From the NCBI GenBank assembly GCA_021202465.1, contig JAJQCZ010000016.1:1-54898 (forward strand): a stretch of DNA of 54,898 bases, read 5' to 3'. This document shows positions 15,841 to 24,680 of the stretch, piece by piece. The notes beneath the pieces were generated by a model, which was given only the letters and a program-made list of their open reading frames with translations, was not told the DNA's origin and ran no database searches. The DNA is from Lachnospiraceae bacterium (GTDB lineage: Bacteria; Bacillota; Clostridia; Lachnospirales; Lachnospiraceae). Numbering within the stretch: position 1 is the stretch's first letter; each line of letters starts with the position of its first letter. The translations under genes and the position numbers were made by a program.

Positions 15841-16701
15841 TCAGTCCTCCTCCTCGCTCCAGGCCTCTTTGGTCGTGGTAATGATCAGCACCGTGTCCAG
15901 ATGAGAAAAATCGACCACCGGAATCAGATAGCCGGACTTGGTCAGATTGTTGGAATCCACCTCCAGACCGTCCGCATAACCGATCAGGATTCCCGGCAGA
16001 TACAGATCACTGGTGTTGGAAGTGACGATCTTGTCACCGTCCTCGATGTCCGCATCCTTCTCCATCTTACTCAGAGTGAGCTTCCCTTCTTCATAGAGAG
16101 TCAGGTCTCCGCTGACGATGCAGGCGTCCTTGGAGTCAAGCCCCATGGCGCCTACATTCCGGTTGTCATCAATGATGGCCGTGATGGTGGCGGTGGTATC
16201 CGTCACCGCAGTGACAATGCCTACCAGTCCTCCGTCGGCGATCACATTCATATCCTCTGTAATGCCGTCATTGGCTCCCTTATCCACGTAGAAGGTAGTA
16301 TACCAGCTGTCGGAATTCTTGCCGATAATGTGCGCTCCCACTGTCTCGTAATCCGGATACTGATCCGCCAGCTCCAGAAGCTCCTGATACTCTTCCAGTT
16401 CAGCCAGCTGCAGCTGATAGCGGGTGTTCTGCTCCGTCAGCTCCGCCACCTGTTCTTTCAGAGCCTCATTCTCTTCCTGTACAGATTTCAGCTCCGCCAG
16501 TTCCTCTGCCTGTCCGAAAATGGTGCTTCCAACAAAATTAAAGCCCTTCTGCATGGGCATAAGAATCGTGCTGACGCCGTTTCGCAATACATTGCCGGTC
16601 GCAGAGCTGACAGAACTGACAATGATCAGAATCAGGCAGACTCCGGCCAGCAGAAAAAAAATATGTTTCGGTCTCATCTCAGGCAGAGATTTTTTCTTCA
16701 T
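15841..16701 (-). CDS. mreC: Rod shape-determining protein MreC
   Basis: A 286-residue protein with one membrane helix (about 14-35), a coiled coil (about 65-105, heptads of Leu and Glu) and the C-terminal beta-barrel domain of MreC (about 120-275), with the VDKGANDGI and ADGGLVGIV segments. MreC is the outside scaffold of the elongation complex and activates PBP2. It overlaps the end of radC by 4 bp. mreB, normally between radC and mreC, is absent here. Confidence 0.93.
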   Translation of the reverse strand: MKKKSLPEMRPKHIFFLLAGVCLILIIVSSVSSATGNVLRNGVSTILMPMQKGFNFVGSTIFGQAEELAELKSVQEENEALKEQVAELTEQNTRYQLQLAELEEYQELLELADQYPDYETVGAHIIGKNSDSWYTTFYVDKGANDGITEDMNVIADGGLVGIVTAVTDTTATITAIIDDNRNVGAMGLDSKDACIVSGDLTLYEEGKLTLSKMEKDADIEDGDKIVTSNTSDLYLPGILIGYADGLEVDSNNLTKSGYLIPVVDFSHLDTVLIITTTKEAWSEEED

Positions 16702-17396
16702 TCGATAAAGCCTCGTTCTCTCAAACTCACGTAACAGTTATCTCCGATGACGATATGATCAGTCAGAGTGATCTCCATGAGATGTCCGGCCTCGATCATT
16801 CTCTCTGTCAGGATACAGTCATCCTGACTGGGCGTCGGATCGCCGCTGGGATGATTGTGAAGCAGGACCACGTAAACCGCCTGATGCCGCAGAGCTTCCA
16901 GAAAGACCTCCCGCGGTGTGATCAGGGATGCATTGACCGTCCCCCGGGTCAGTACAGCGGATGACAGAAGGCGCCCCTTCGTATTAAAGAAGGCCGCACG
17001 AATCTCCTCCTGGCCAAGATGACGCATGTCCTCCATAAAATAGGCGGCGATGGAAGAGGGAGAGGTAAGACGCACGCCATCCTGTACCGACTGTCTGGCC
17101 GTACGCCGGGGCAGTTCACCGATGCAGAGAAGCTGAACGGCTTTCACTCTGCCGATGCCCCGCACACGGAGCAGCTCTTCCGCCGGGATACAGCAAAGAG
17201 CCCCCAGACCACCCCGGCTGGCAAGAAGCTCCAGAATCTCTCTGGACAGGTCCACAGAGGTCGCGCCCGTGCTTCCGCAGCGCAGAATCACTGCCAAGAG
17301 CTCCGCGTCGCTTAAGACTCCCGGGCCGTCCCGCAGACATTTCTCATAAGGGCGCTCGGATTCCGGAAGTTCCTTCATCGTTCTGTTTGTATTCAT
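16698..17396 (-). CDS. radC: RadC-family JAB-domain protein
   Basis: A 232-residue protein. A helix-hairpin-helix region (about 20-85, with IPAEELLRVRGIGRVKA) precedes a JAB1/MPN metalloprotease-like domain, where the zinc site HNHPSGDPTPS is intact near residue 180. The name comes from an old DNA-repair assignment; the true activity is unsettled. It opens the shape-gene cluster, as in many Firmicutes. A GGAGG site precedes the ATG at 17396. Confidence 0.92.
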   Translation of the reverse strand: MNTNRTMKELPESERPYEKCLRDGPGVLSDAELLAVILRCGSTGATSVDLSREILELLASRGGLGALCCIPAEELLRVRGIGRVKAVQLLCIGELPRRTARQSVQDGVRLTSPSSIAAYFMEDMRHLGQEEIRAAFFNTKGRLLSSAVLTRGTVNASLITPREVFLEALRHQAVYVVLLHNHPSGDPTPSQDDCILTERMIEAGHLMEITLTDHIVIGDNCYVSLRERGFIE

Positions 17397-17441
17397 TGAC
17401 TCCTCCTGGCCTCTCCCTGACCAGTCCCTGGAGCATCTATT

Positions 17442-18728
17442 TTAACACAGCTGAAAACCTGAGTCCACCAGTTTTTGCAAAGACATTAAAATTCCATATT
17501 TCGCGTGATACCAGGTGATGCCCCCCTGAAAATAGACGGTGTAGGGCGGACGCAGGGGGCCGTCGGCGGAAAGCTCGATGGAGGAGCCCTGCACAAAAGC
17601 GCCGGCCGCCATGATCACCGGCGAATCATAGCCGGGCATGGCCCAGGGTTCCGGCGTCACGAAGCTGTCCACCGGCGCGGCGGCCTGGATACCGCGGCAG
17701 AAGGCCGAGAGGCGTTCCGCACTTCCCAGGTCGATGGCCTGGATAATGTCGTGGCGCGGCGTATCCCCCGTGGGATGCACACGAAAGCCCAGCCGTTCAT
17801 ACAATTTAGCGGCAAAGATCGCCCCCTTCTCCGCGCCGGCCGTGACTGTGGGAGCCAGGAAGAAGCCCTGATAAAATGAGGGGGTCGTGCCCAGGTTGGC
17901 GCCGACTTCTCTTCCGAGTCCCGGAGAGGTCAGACGCCGGGCCACCTGCTCCACGCAGGCGGCTGTGCCGCAGATGTACCCGCCGGCGGGCGCCAGACCG
18001 CCGCCGGGGTTCTTGATCAGAGAACCGACGATCATGTCCGCGCCATAGTCCGAAGGCTCCTCCCGCTCAACAAATTCGCCGTAGCAGTTATCCACCATAC
18101 AGAGGATGTCCGGCTTGCACTCCTTCAGGAAAGCGATGAGCTCCCCGATCTGCTTCGAGGACAGCGTGGGACGCGAGGCATAGCCCTTCGAGCGCTGGAT
18201 CGTGGCCAGCTTCGTATTGGGGCGAATCGCCGCGCGGATGGCCGAATAGTCAAAGGAGCCGTCCGGGAGCAGATCGACCTGCGCGTAGCTGACGCCGTAT
18301 TCCCGCAGAGAACCGGCGGATTCCCGGATGCCGATGACCTCCTCAAGCGTATCGTAGGGCTTGCCCACCGGAGAGAGCAGCTCATCACCCGGCCGCAGGT
18401 TGGCGGACAGAGCCAGATTCAGGGCGTGCGTGCCGCAGGTAATCTGCGAGCGCACCAGGGCGTCCTCCGTGTGAAAGGTATCCGCATAGACCCGCTCCAG
18501 CGTGTCCCGGCCGCTGTCATTGTACCCGTAGCCGGTGGTGGCCGCAAAATGTGTCTCGCTGACGCGGTTTTTCTGCATGGCGGCCAGCACCTTCATCTGA
18601 TTATACTCGGCAATGCGGTCAATGGCCGCAAAACGGGGAGCCAGTTCTTCGAGAACCTCCTCCCCCAGATCCAGCACCCCGGCGGAAATGCCGCAGGCCT
18701 GATACATTTTTCTGATTTCTGCTTCCAT
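17442..18728 (-). CDS. Methionine gamma-lyase-like PLP enzyme (YnbB / aluminium resistance family)
   Basis: A 428-residue fold-type I PLP enzyme. The likely PLP lysine lies in GSLIKNPGGG (about residue 239), and a glycine-rich PAGGYICG segment follows. The N-terminus ETHFAATTGYGYNDSGR is typical of the group annotated as methionine gamma-lyase family or aluminium resistance protein. The substrate is not established. The ATG at 18728 follows GAGGA by 5 bp; a TTG four codons earlier is less likely. It lies beside miaA, as in Bacillus ynbB. No hfq gene is present in the 100-bp gap, where one is common. Confidence 0.85.
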   Translation of the reverse strand: MEAEIRKMYQACGISAGVLDLGEEVLEELAPRFAAIDRIAEYNQMKVLAAMQKNRVSETHFAATTGYGYNDSGRDTLERVYADTFHTEDALVRSQITCGTHALNLALSANLRPGDELLSPVGKPYDTLEEVIGIRESAGSLREYGVSYAQVDLLPDGSFDYSAIRAAIRPNTKLATIQRSKGYASRPTLSSKQIGELIAFLKECKPDILCMVDNCYGEFVEREEPSDYGADMIVGSLIKNPGGGLAPAGGYICGTAACVEQVARRLTSPGLGREVGANLGTTPSFYQGFFLAPTVTAGAEKGAIFAAKLYERLGFRVHPTGDTPRHDIIQAIDLGSAERLSAFCRGIQAAAPVDSFVTPEPWAMPGYDSPVIMAAGAFVQGSSIELSADGPLRPPYTVYFQGGITWYHAKYGILMSLQKLVDSGFQLC

Positions 18729-18810
18729 GTTCTTCCTCAAAATCTGTTTCGCATTATTTCAGTCTTCAAAGTCATGAAGCAGAATGCCACCTACAGAGCT
18801 TACCCTGTAA

Positions 18811-18847
18811 CGTGTTCCATTCCTGACCTTATGTTCCCTGTGTCAGT
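18811..18847 (+). repeat. Dispersed repeat family 2, copy A, overlapping the end of miaA
   Basis: 37 bp that match 52630-52594 (minus strand) at 32 of 37 positions, including a 16-base exact core at 18815-18830. The copy spans the miaA stop codon at 18829-18831 and its last codons. Confidence 0.55.
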
Positions 18848-19779
18848 ATGCCATGCTCACGGCAAAGCAAAAGAATCTGCGCCAGCATCTCCTCTTCCCC
18901 GGCATAGTCCTCCCGGTTCAGCCACACGGCCTCTGGCTCCCGCCGGAACCAGGTCAGCTGCCTCTTGGCAAAATGCCGGGTATCTCTCTTTAATTTATAA
19001 ATTGCTTCTTCCATCGGGATCTCTCCCTCCAGAGCTTCCCGGATCTCTTTATAGCCTAGGCCCTGCATGGAGACCAGATGACGGCTGTATCCTTTCTGCC
19101 GCAGTCGTTCAACCTCTTCCACAAGCCCCTGCTCAAGCATGAGATCGACCCGCCGATCGATGCGGCGGTAGAGCTCCGCCCGCTCCCGGTTTATCACCAG
19201 ATACAGGGTATTATACGGAGAGCGTCTCTCCCGCTCCCGCCTGTTATGCTCCGAGATCTTTTCGCCGGTAAAATGATAATACTCCAGAGCCCGGATGACC
19301 CGCTTGATATTGTGCGGATGCATCGAGGCGGCCGCTTCCGGGTCCAGCCGCGTCAGTTCCGTATAAAGCGCTTCCCCGCCGTCCGCGGCAGCCCGTTCCT
19401 CCAGACCGCGCCGGTAAGCCGGGTCGCCGCCGGTCTCCGTGAAATCAATATCCCGCACCAGCGCCTGGATGTAAAACCCGGTTCCCCCGGTCACGATGGG
19501 AATCGCTCCATGACTGTAAATGGTCTGCAGAGCTTCCCGGGCTGCCCGCTGGTATTCTACGACATGAAACTCCTCATCCGGTTCACAGCAGTCGATCAGA
19601 TAATGCGGGATGCCCTGCTGTTCTTCCGGCGTCACCTTCGCTGTACCGATATCCATGTGCCGATAGACCTGCATGGAATCGGCGCTGACGATCTCTCCGC
19701 CGATTTCCTGCGCGAGCCGGATGGACAGGGCGGTCTTCCCTACGGCCGTGGGACCCGCCAGAACGATCAGAGGCTGCAT
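18829..19779 (-). CDS. miaA: tRNA dimethylallyltransferase
   Basis: A 316-residue enzyme that adds a dimethylallyl group to A37 of tRNAs reading codons that begin with U. The P-loop GPTAVGKT is at residues 9-16. The DSMQVYRHMDIGTAKV segment and the GGTGFYIQAL motif are standard. The ATG at 19779 is preferred because AAGGAGG lies just upstream; an in-frame ATG ten codons earlier runs into mutL. It supplies the substrate of MiaB, whose gene is upstream in the same run. The last codons fall within a dispersed repeat. Confidence 0.94.
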   Translation of the reverse strand: MQPLIVLAGPTAVGKTALSIRLAQEIGGEIVSADSMQVYRHMDIGTAKVTPEEQQGIPHYLIDCCEPDEEFHVVEYQRAAREALQTIYSHGAIPIVTGGTGFYIQALVRDIDFTETGGDPAYRRGLEERAAADGGEALYTELTRLDPEAAASMHPHNIKRVIRALEYYHFTGEKISEHNRRERERRSPYNTLYLVINRERAELYRRIDRRVDLMLEQGLVEEVERLRQKGYSRHLVSMQGLGYKEIREALEGEIPMEEAIYKLKRDTRHFAKRQLTWFRREPEAVWLNREDYAGEEEMLAQILLLCREHGILTQGT

Positions 19780-19795
19780 CGCGCCCTCCTTCCCT

Positions 19796-21916
19796 TCAGT
19801 TGACGACACGCTGAAACTTTTTCTCGAGCTCGTAGCGGGTCATAGTAATGATGGTCGGACGTCCGTGCGGGCACTGGTAGGGATTGTCCAGCTGCAGCAG
19901 CTCATCGATCAGCTCCTCCGCTTCCCGCTGCGACAGGCGGTTATTTCCCTTCACGGCTGCCTTGCAGGACATACCGGCGATCTTATCCTCCACCAGCGTC
20001 ATCTGTGTATGGCCGGTCTCATCGGCCAGAGAATCGATCATCTCCGTCAGCAGATCGGCGCGGGCGATACCGAAAAGGTTGGCCGGTACCGCATAGACCG
20101 CATATTCCCGGCCGTCGAAGGGTTCAATCTGAAATCCGACCCGCTCAAAATCCTTCCGGTATTCCGTCACAGCCTCGATCTCCCGGGCGTTGAGCGTCAG
20201 AATCACCGGCGGCTGTACCTGCTGGGAGAGAGATTCCTTCTCCCGCAGGCTGCGCATGGTCCTCTCATAGAGCACCTTCTCATGCGCGGCGTGCTGATCC
20301 ATGATCAGCAGCTGGTCACGGTACTGAATCAGCCAGTAGGTATCAAAGAGCTGACCGAGAATGTGGTATTCGGCGCGGGCTTCACGGGTGAGAAGCTTCT
20401 CTTCGAAGAGGTCGAGCTGTTTCGGGGCGATGGGTTCGGGCACAGGCTCTTTCAAAGGCTGTGTGTGTGTCTGCTTATTTTCTTGCGACGAGGCCGTGTT
20501 GGAGTCGTTCTTCGCAGACGGTGCGTTCTCCGGGGATATATCGTTTGAGGGGAAGGATTCCCGGACAATATTGGCCTGTGCCGGATGCTCCCCGACAAGA
20601 GCTCCGCCCCGGGCCGTTGTCCCGGCATCGCGCCGCTCCTGGAACTGCTGATTCCCCAGAAGACTGTTGCGCATATTCTTCTGCATACGCTCGATCGTGG
20701 AGGGCTCCCGGGGAATCTCTGCCTTTCTCCGCTCAGAGTTAAATGCTTCCCGGGGGAACTCCACCTGCTCTTTTCCAGAACCCGACGATTCCCGAGGTGT
20801 CTCCGCCTGCCTCCGGCGTGTCTCGAAAGGCTCCGGCCCCCGCAGCGGACGGGATATCTCCGGCTTCCCCTCTTCTTTCGTGACTTTCTTTCCTGCCTTT
20901 TCCTCAAATGCATGCCGGGGAATCAGTTCTTCCCCGGTCAGCGCCTTCCGGATTGCCTGAAAGACGGCCTGATAGACCGCCTCTTCCCGAACGAAACGCA
21001 GCTCCATCTTCGTAGGGTGGACGTTCACATCCAGAAGCGCCGAATCAATCGTCAGATGAAAGACGGCAAAGGGATATTTATGCTGCATCGCAAAGCCATG
21101 GTAGGCATTCTCGATGGCTTTGGTGATCAGAGCGCTGCGGACATACCGTCCGTTAACAAAATAATTCTCATAGGTCCGGTTGCCGCGGTTGATCTCCGGC
21201 CGACCGATATATCCGTCCACGACGACATCTTCTGTCTCTGTGTGAAGCGGAAGCAGACTGCGAGTGATGTCCCGGCCGTAGATCGTGTAAATGATATCCT
21301 TCAGTTTGTTGTTCCCGGCCGTATGAAGCTTTTCCTGATTGTTGACGAGCAGACGAAAGGATACGTCGGGGCGGGACAGAGCCAGCCGTTCCACGAGAGC
21401 GCTGATGTAAGAGCCTTCCGTGGCCGCGGTTTTGAGGAATTTGCGGCGGGCCGGTGTGTTGAAAAAGAGATTGCGCACGAGAAAGGTCGTGCCGCCCGGA
21501 GCCCCCACCTCCTCACAGCCGGTCTCCTCGCCGCCTTCGATGCGATAGCGCACGCCGGTCAGGCTCTCCGGTGTGCGGGTGATCAGTTCCACCTGTGCCA
21601 CGGCGGCGATACTGGAGAGCGCTTCTCCGCGAAATCCCAGAGAGGACACTGTGAGCAGATCCTCGACACTGCGGATCTTGCTCGTCGAATGGCGCAGAAA
21701 GGCCAGCGGAATATCTTCCGCCGCGATGCCGCAGCCGTTATCCGTGACCCGGATCAGCGAAATACCGCCGTCCCGGATCTCCACGGTCACGGCGGTGGCT
21801 CCGGCGTCCAGCGCATTTTCCACCAGCTCCTTCACCACGGAGGAGGGGCGTTCGATGACCTCTCCGGCCGCGATCTGGTTGACGGTCCCGGAGTCCAGTA
21901 TGTTAATGGACGGCAT
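19796..21916 (-). CDS. mutL: DNA mismatch repair protein MutL
   Basis: A 706-residue protein with a GHKL ATPase domain: VKELVENALDAGA (catalytic Glu near 34), DNGCGI and GFRGEALSSI. A long, poorly conserved Arg/Glu/Pro linker (about 335-500) leads to the C-terminal domain. There the endonuclease motif DQHAAHEKVLYER and the CPHGRP motif show a nicking MutL, as expected in bacteria without MutH. It appears fully intact, 60 bp downstream of mutS, whose reading frame is broken. The ATG at 21916 has AAGGAGAG upstream. Confidence 0.95.
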   Translation of the reverse strand: MPSINILDSGTVNQIAAGEVIERPSSVVKELVENALDAGATAVTVEIRDGGISLIRVTDNGCGIAAEDIPLAFLRHSTSKIRSVEDLLTVSSLGFRGEALSSIAAVAQVELITRTPESLTGVRYRIEGGEETGCEEVGAPGGTTFLVRNLFFNTPARRKFLKTAATEGSYISALVERLALSRPDVSFRLLVNNQEKLHTAGNNKLKDIIYTIYGRDITRSLLPLHTETEDVVVDGYIGRPEINRGNRTYENYFVNGRYVRSALITKAIENAYHGFAMQHKYPFAVFHLTIDSALLDVNVHPTKMELRFVREEAVYQAVFQAIRKALTGEELIPRHAFEEKAGKKVTKEEGKPEISRPLRGPEPFETRRRQAETPRESSGSGKEQVEFPREAFNSERRKAEIPREPSTIERMQKNMRNSLLGNQQFQERRDAGTTARGGALVGEHPAQANIVRESFPSNDISPENAPSAKNDSNTASSQENKQTHTQPLKEPVPEPIAPKQLDLFEEKLLTREARAEYHILGQLFDTYWLIQYRDQLLIMDQHAAHEKVLYERTMRSLREKESLSQQVQPPVILTLNAREIEAVTEYRKDFERVGFQIEPFDGREYAVYAVPANLFGIARADLLTEMIDSLADETGHTQMTLVEDKIAGMSCKAAVKGNNRLSQREAEELIDELLQLDNPYQCPHGRPTIITMTRYELEKKFQRVVN

Positions 21917-21976
21917 GATACTCTCCTTCCTTACATCATTGCGATGATACCACGGATTGCTCCGTGCTTCATTTTC

Positions 21977-24625
21977 TTACTTCTGCCAGCGGTTTTTCCG
22001 CTTCGTCTGCAGCCGGTAAAGCGTGTTCAGCGCGTCGATGGGCGTCATGTTACTCAGCTCCAGGCTGTCGAGCTCCTCAAGGATATCCTGATCGCTGACC
22101 GTGTCGAACAGACTCATCTGGTTCAGATCTACCTCGTCCGGCTTCGGTACGGGGCGGGCCGTGATGCCGCGGCTCATCTCCGCGATTTCCTTCGCGCGGA
22201 CAGTGATATCCGCGTCGGAGAGCTCTTCCACCAGTTCCTTCGCGCGCCGAATGACCGGATCCGGCACCCCGGCCAGCTTGGCCACCTGGATACCGTAGCT
22301 CTTATCCGCACCGCCCCGGACGATCTTCCGCAGAAAAACAATGGTATCGCCCTGTTCCTTGACGGCAATGCAGTAATTCTTGACGCCGGGCAGACTTCCC
22401 TCCAGCTCCGTCAGCTCGTGATAGTGCGTGGCAAAAAGTGTCTTCGCCCCCAGCACACGCGGATTACTGATATGCTCGATCACTGCCCAGGCAATCGCCA
22501 GTCCGTCGAAGGTGCTGGTGCCGCGGCCGATCTCGTCGAGGATCAGGAGGCTGTGCTTCGTCGCGTTCCGCAGGATATTGGCCACCTCCGTCATTTCCAC
22601 CATGAAGGTGCTCTGGCCGGAGGCCAGGTCGTCGGAGGCTCCCACCCGGGTGAAGATGCGATCGCAGAGGCCGATGTTGGCTGCCTCCGCGGGAACAAAG
22701 GAGCCAATCTGCGCCATGAGCACGATCAGAGCCGTCTGCCGCATATAGGTGGACTTTCCCGCCATGTTCGGACCGGTGATCACGGCAAGACGGTTCTCCC
22801 CGTTATCCAGATACGTGTCATTGGTGATGAACATCTCATCAGTCATCATCCGCTCAACCACCGGATGCCGGCCGCCCTGGATATCAATGATTCCCTTCTC
22901 ATTGATCGACGGACGCACGTAGCGGTTCTTCTCCGCCACATAGGCCAGCGAGGCCAGCACATCGATGCAGGCGATGGCTTTGGCACTATTCTGCACACGG
23001 ACAACCTGCGCGGCGATCGCTTCCCGCACCTAGCAGAACAGATCATATTCCAGACTGCAGAGCTTGTCCTCCACCCCCAGAATCACATCCTCCAGCTCCT
23101 TCAGCCGCGGTGTGGTATAGCGTTCGGCGTTGGTCAGGGTCTGCTTGCGCACATAGTCATCCGGCACCAGATTTTTAAATGAGTTCGTGACCTCGAGATA
23201 ATAGCCGAAAACCTTATTGAACTTAATGCGCAGATTCTTGATGCCGGTCCTCTCCCGTTCCTGCTGCTCCAGATCGGCCAGCCACTGCTTGCCCTCGGTG
23301 CGGGCGCGGCGCAGGTGGTCCGCCTCCTCCGAATATCCTTCCTTGATCATGCCGCCTTCCCGCACGGTAATGGGCGGATCATCCACAATACTCCGTTCAA
23401 TCAGATCGGCCAGATCCTCCAGGCTGTCCAGATCCTCCCCCAGCTGTGTCAGAAGCTCCGAACGATAGGAAGTCAGCAGACTCTTGACATGAGGCAGCAT
23501 ATTCAGGGAATTCTTCAGGGAGATCAGATCACGGGGCGAAGCTGAATGATAAATGATACGGCCGATCAGACGCTCCAGATCATAGATGGGATTCAGATAC
23601 TCCCGCAGCTCCTCGCGGTTGATGATCTCGCCATTCAGTTCCTCCACGGCGTCCTGCCGCTTACGGATCTCCCTCTTATCAATCAGCGGCTGCTCGAGAA
23701 AGCTGCGCAGCATGCGGGCCCCCATGGCGGTGCGCGTCTTGTCCAGGACCCACAGAAGAGTTCCGCGCTTCTGCTTCTCCCGCAGGGTCTCTGTGAGTTC
23801 CAGATTTCTCCGCGTGGAGGTGTCGATCACCATGAATTTCCCCGGCTGATAGAGACGGATGCGGGTCAGATGGCTCAGAGAAACTTTCTGAGTCTCATAG
23901 AGATAGCCGAGCAGCGCCCGGGCGGCGACAGTTCCCACCGCATAATCGGAGAGCCCCAGTCCGGCCAGACTTCCCACACGAAAATGTTTCCGCAGACGCT
24001 GCTCGCACTGTTCGTCATTAAAATACCGGTTCTCCAGCGTAGACATGGAGACGCGCAGACGGTTTTTCAGATCGTCCGTATCAATGCCGCTCATGCAGAA
24101 TGCCTCATTGCTGAGGATCTCCGAGGGCGCGAACTTAAGAATCTCATCCAGCATCACCCGGGCCGAATCCACCTCCGTCACCTGAAAATCACCGGTGGAA
24201 ACGTCAGCCACAGCGACGCCGAAGGTCTTATCCAGGCAGACGATGCACATGATATAATTATTCCGGCTTTCGTCCAGAGACTGCACACAGAGATTGGTGC
24301 CCGGTGTGACGATCCGCACCACCTCCCGCTTCACCAGCCCTTTCGCCAGCTTGGGATCCTCCATCTGCTCGGCGATGGCGACCTTGTAGCCTTTTTCCAC
24401 GAGCCGCGCCAGATAGCCCTCCACCGCATGATAGGGAACGCCGCACATTGGCGCGCGCTCCTCCATGCCGCAGTCCTTCCCGGTCAGGGTCAGCTCCAGC
24501 TCACGGGAAACCGTAATGGCGTCGTCGTAGAACATCTCATAAAAGTCCCCGAGACGATAAAATAAAATGCAGTCCGGATTCTCCTTCTTCGTCTCCAGAT
24601 AGTGCTGCATCATGGGAGTCATCAT
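21977..24625 (-). pseudogene. mutS: mutS, DNA mismatch recognition ATPase, interrupted by an in-frame TAG
   Basis: The reading frame from ATG 24625 gives a normal MutS N-terminus (mismatch-binding GDFYEMF near residue 30, connector, lever and clamp), then stops at TAG 23032-23030 after residue 531. The same frame continues without a gap for 350 residues to 21977, with an intact ATPase domain (Walker A GPNMAGKST, then DEIGRGTSTFDG and THYHEL). Together about 882 residues, the usual full length. The stop falls in the lever region (LEYDLFC-stop-VREAIAAQ), so one base change from CAG or GAG explains it. GTG follows the stop directly, but no Shine-Dalgarno precedes it. TAG is a working stop elsewhere in the window. 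Either a true nonsense mutation or a sequence error. Confidence 0.85.
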
Positions 24626-24680
24626 TTGCGTATATTCCTTTCTGCCGGTCCAACGGGCGGACCGGATGGAATCCGTATGA

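Noticed and set aside
23030-23032. TAG in mutS as a recoded sense codon (stop reassignment or pyrrolysine)
   Set aside because: TAG ends lspA, the DUF378 gene and the Asp23 gene in normal positions, and no recoding signal was seen after the mutS TAG. A mutation or sequence error is simpler.
20585-23182. Long open reading frame on the plus strand opposite mutL and mutS (865 codons)
   Set aside because: It is antisense to two well-supported genes and its translation resembles no protein; high GC at third positions of the real genes removes stop codons from the other strand. The same applies to other long frames opposite xseA/ispA, glmS, mrdA, miaB and dxs.
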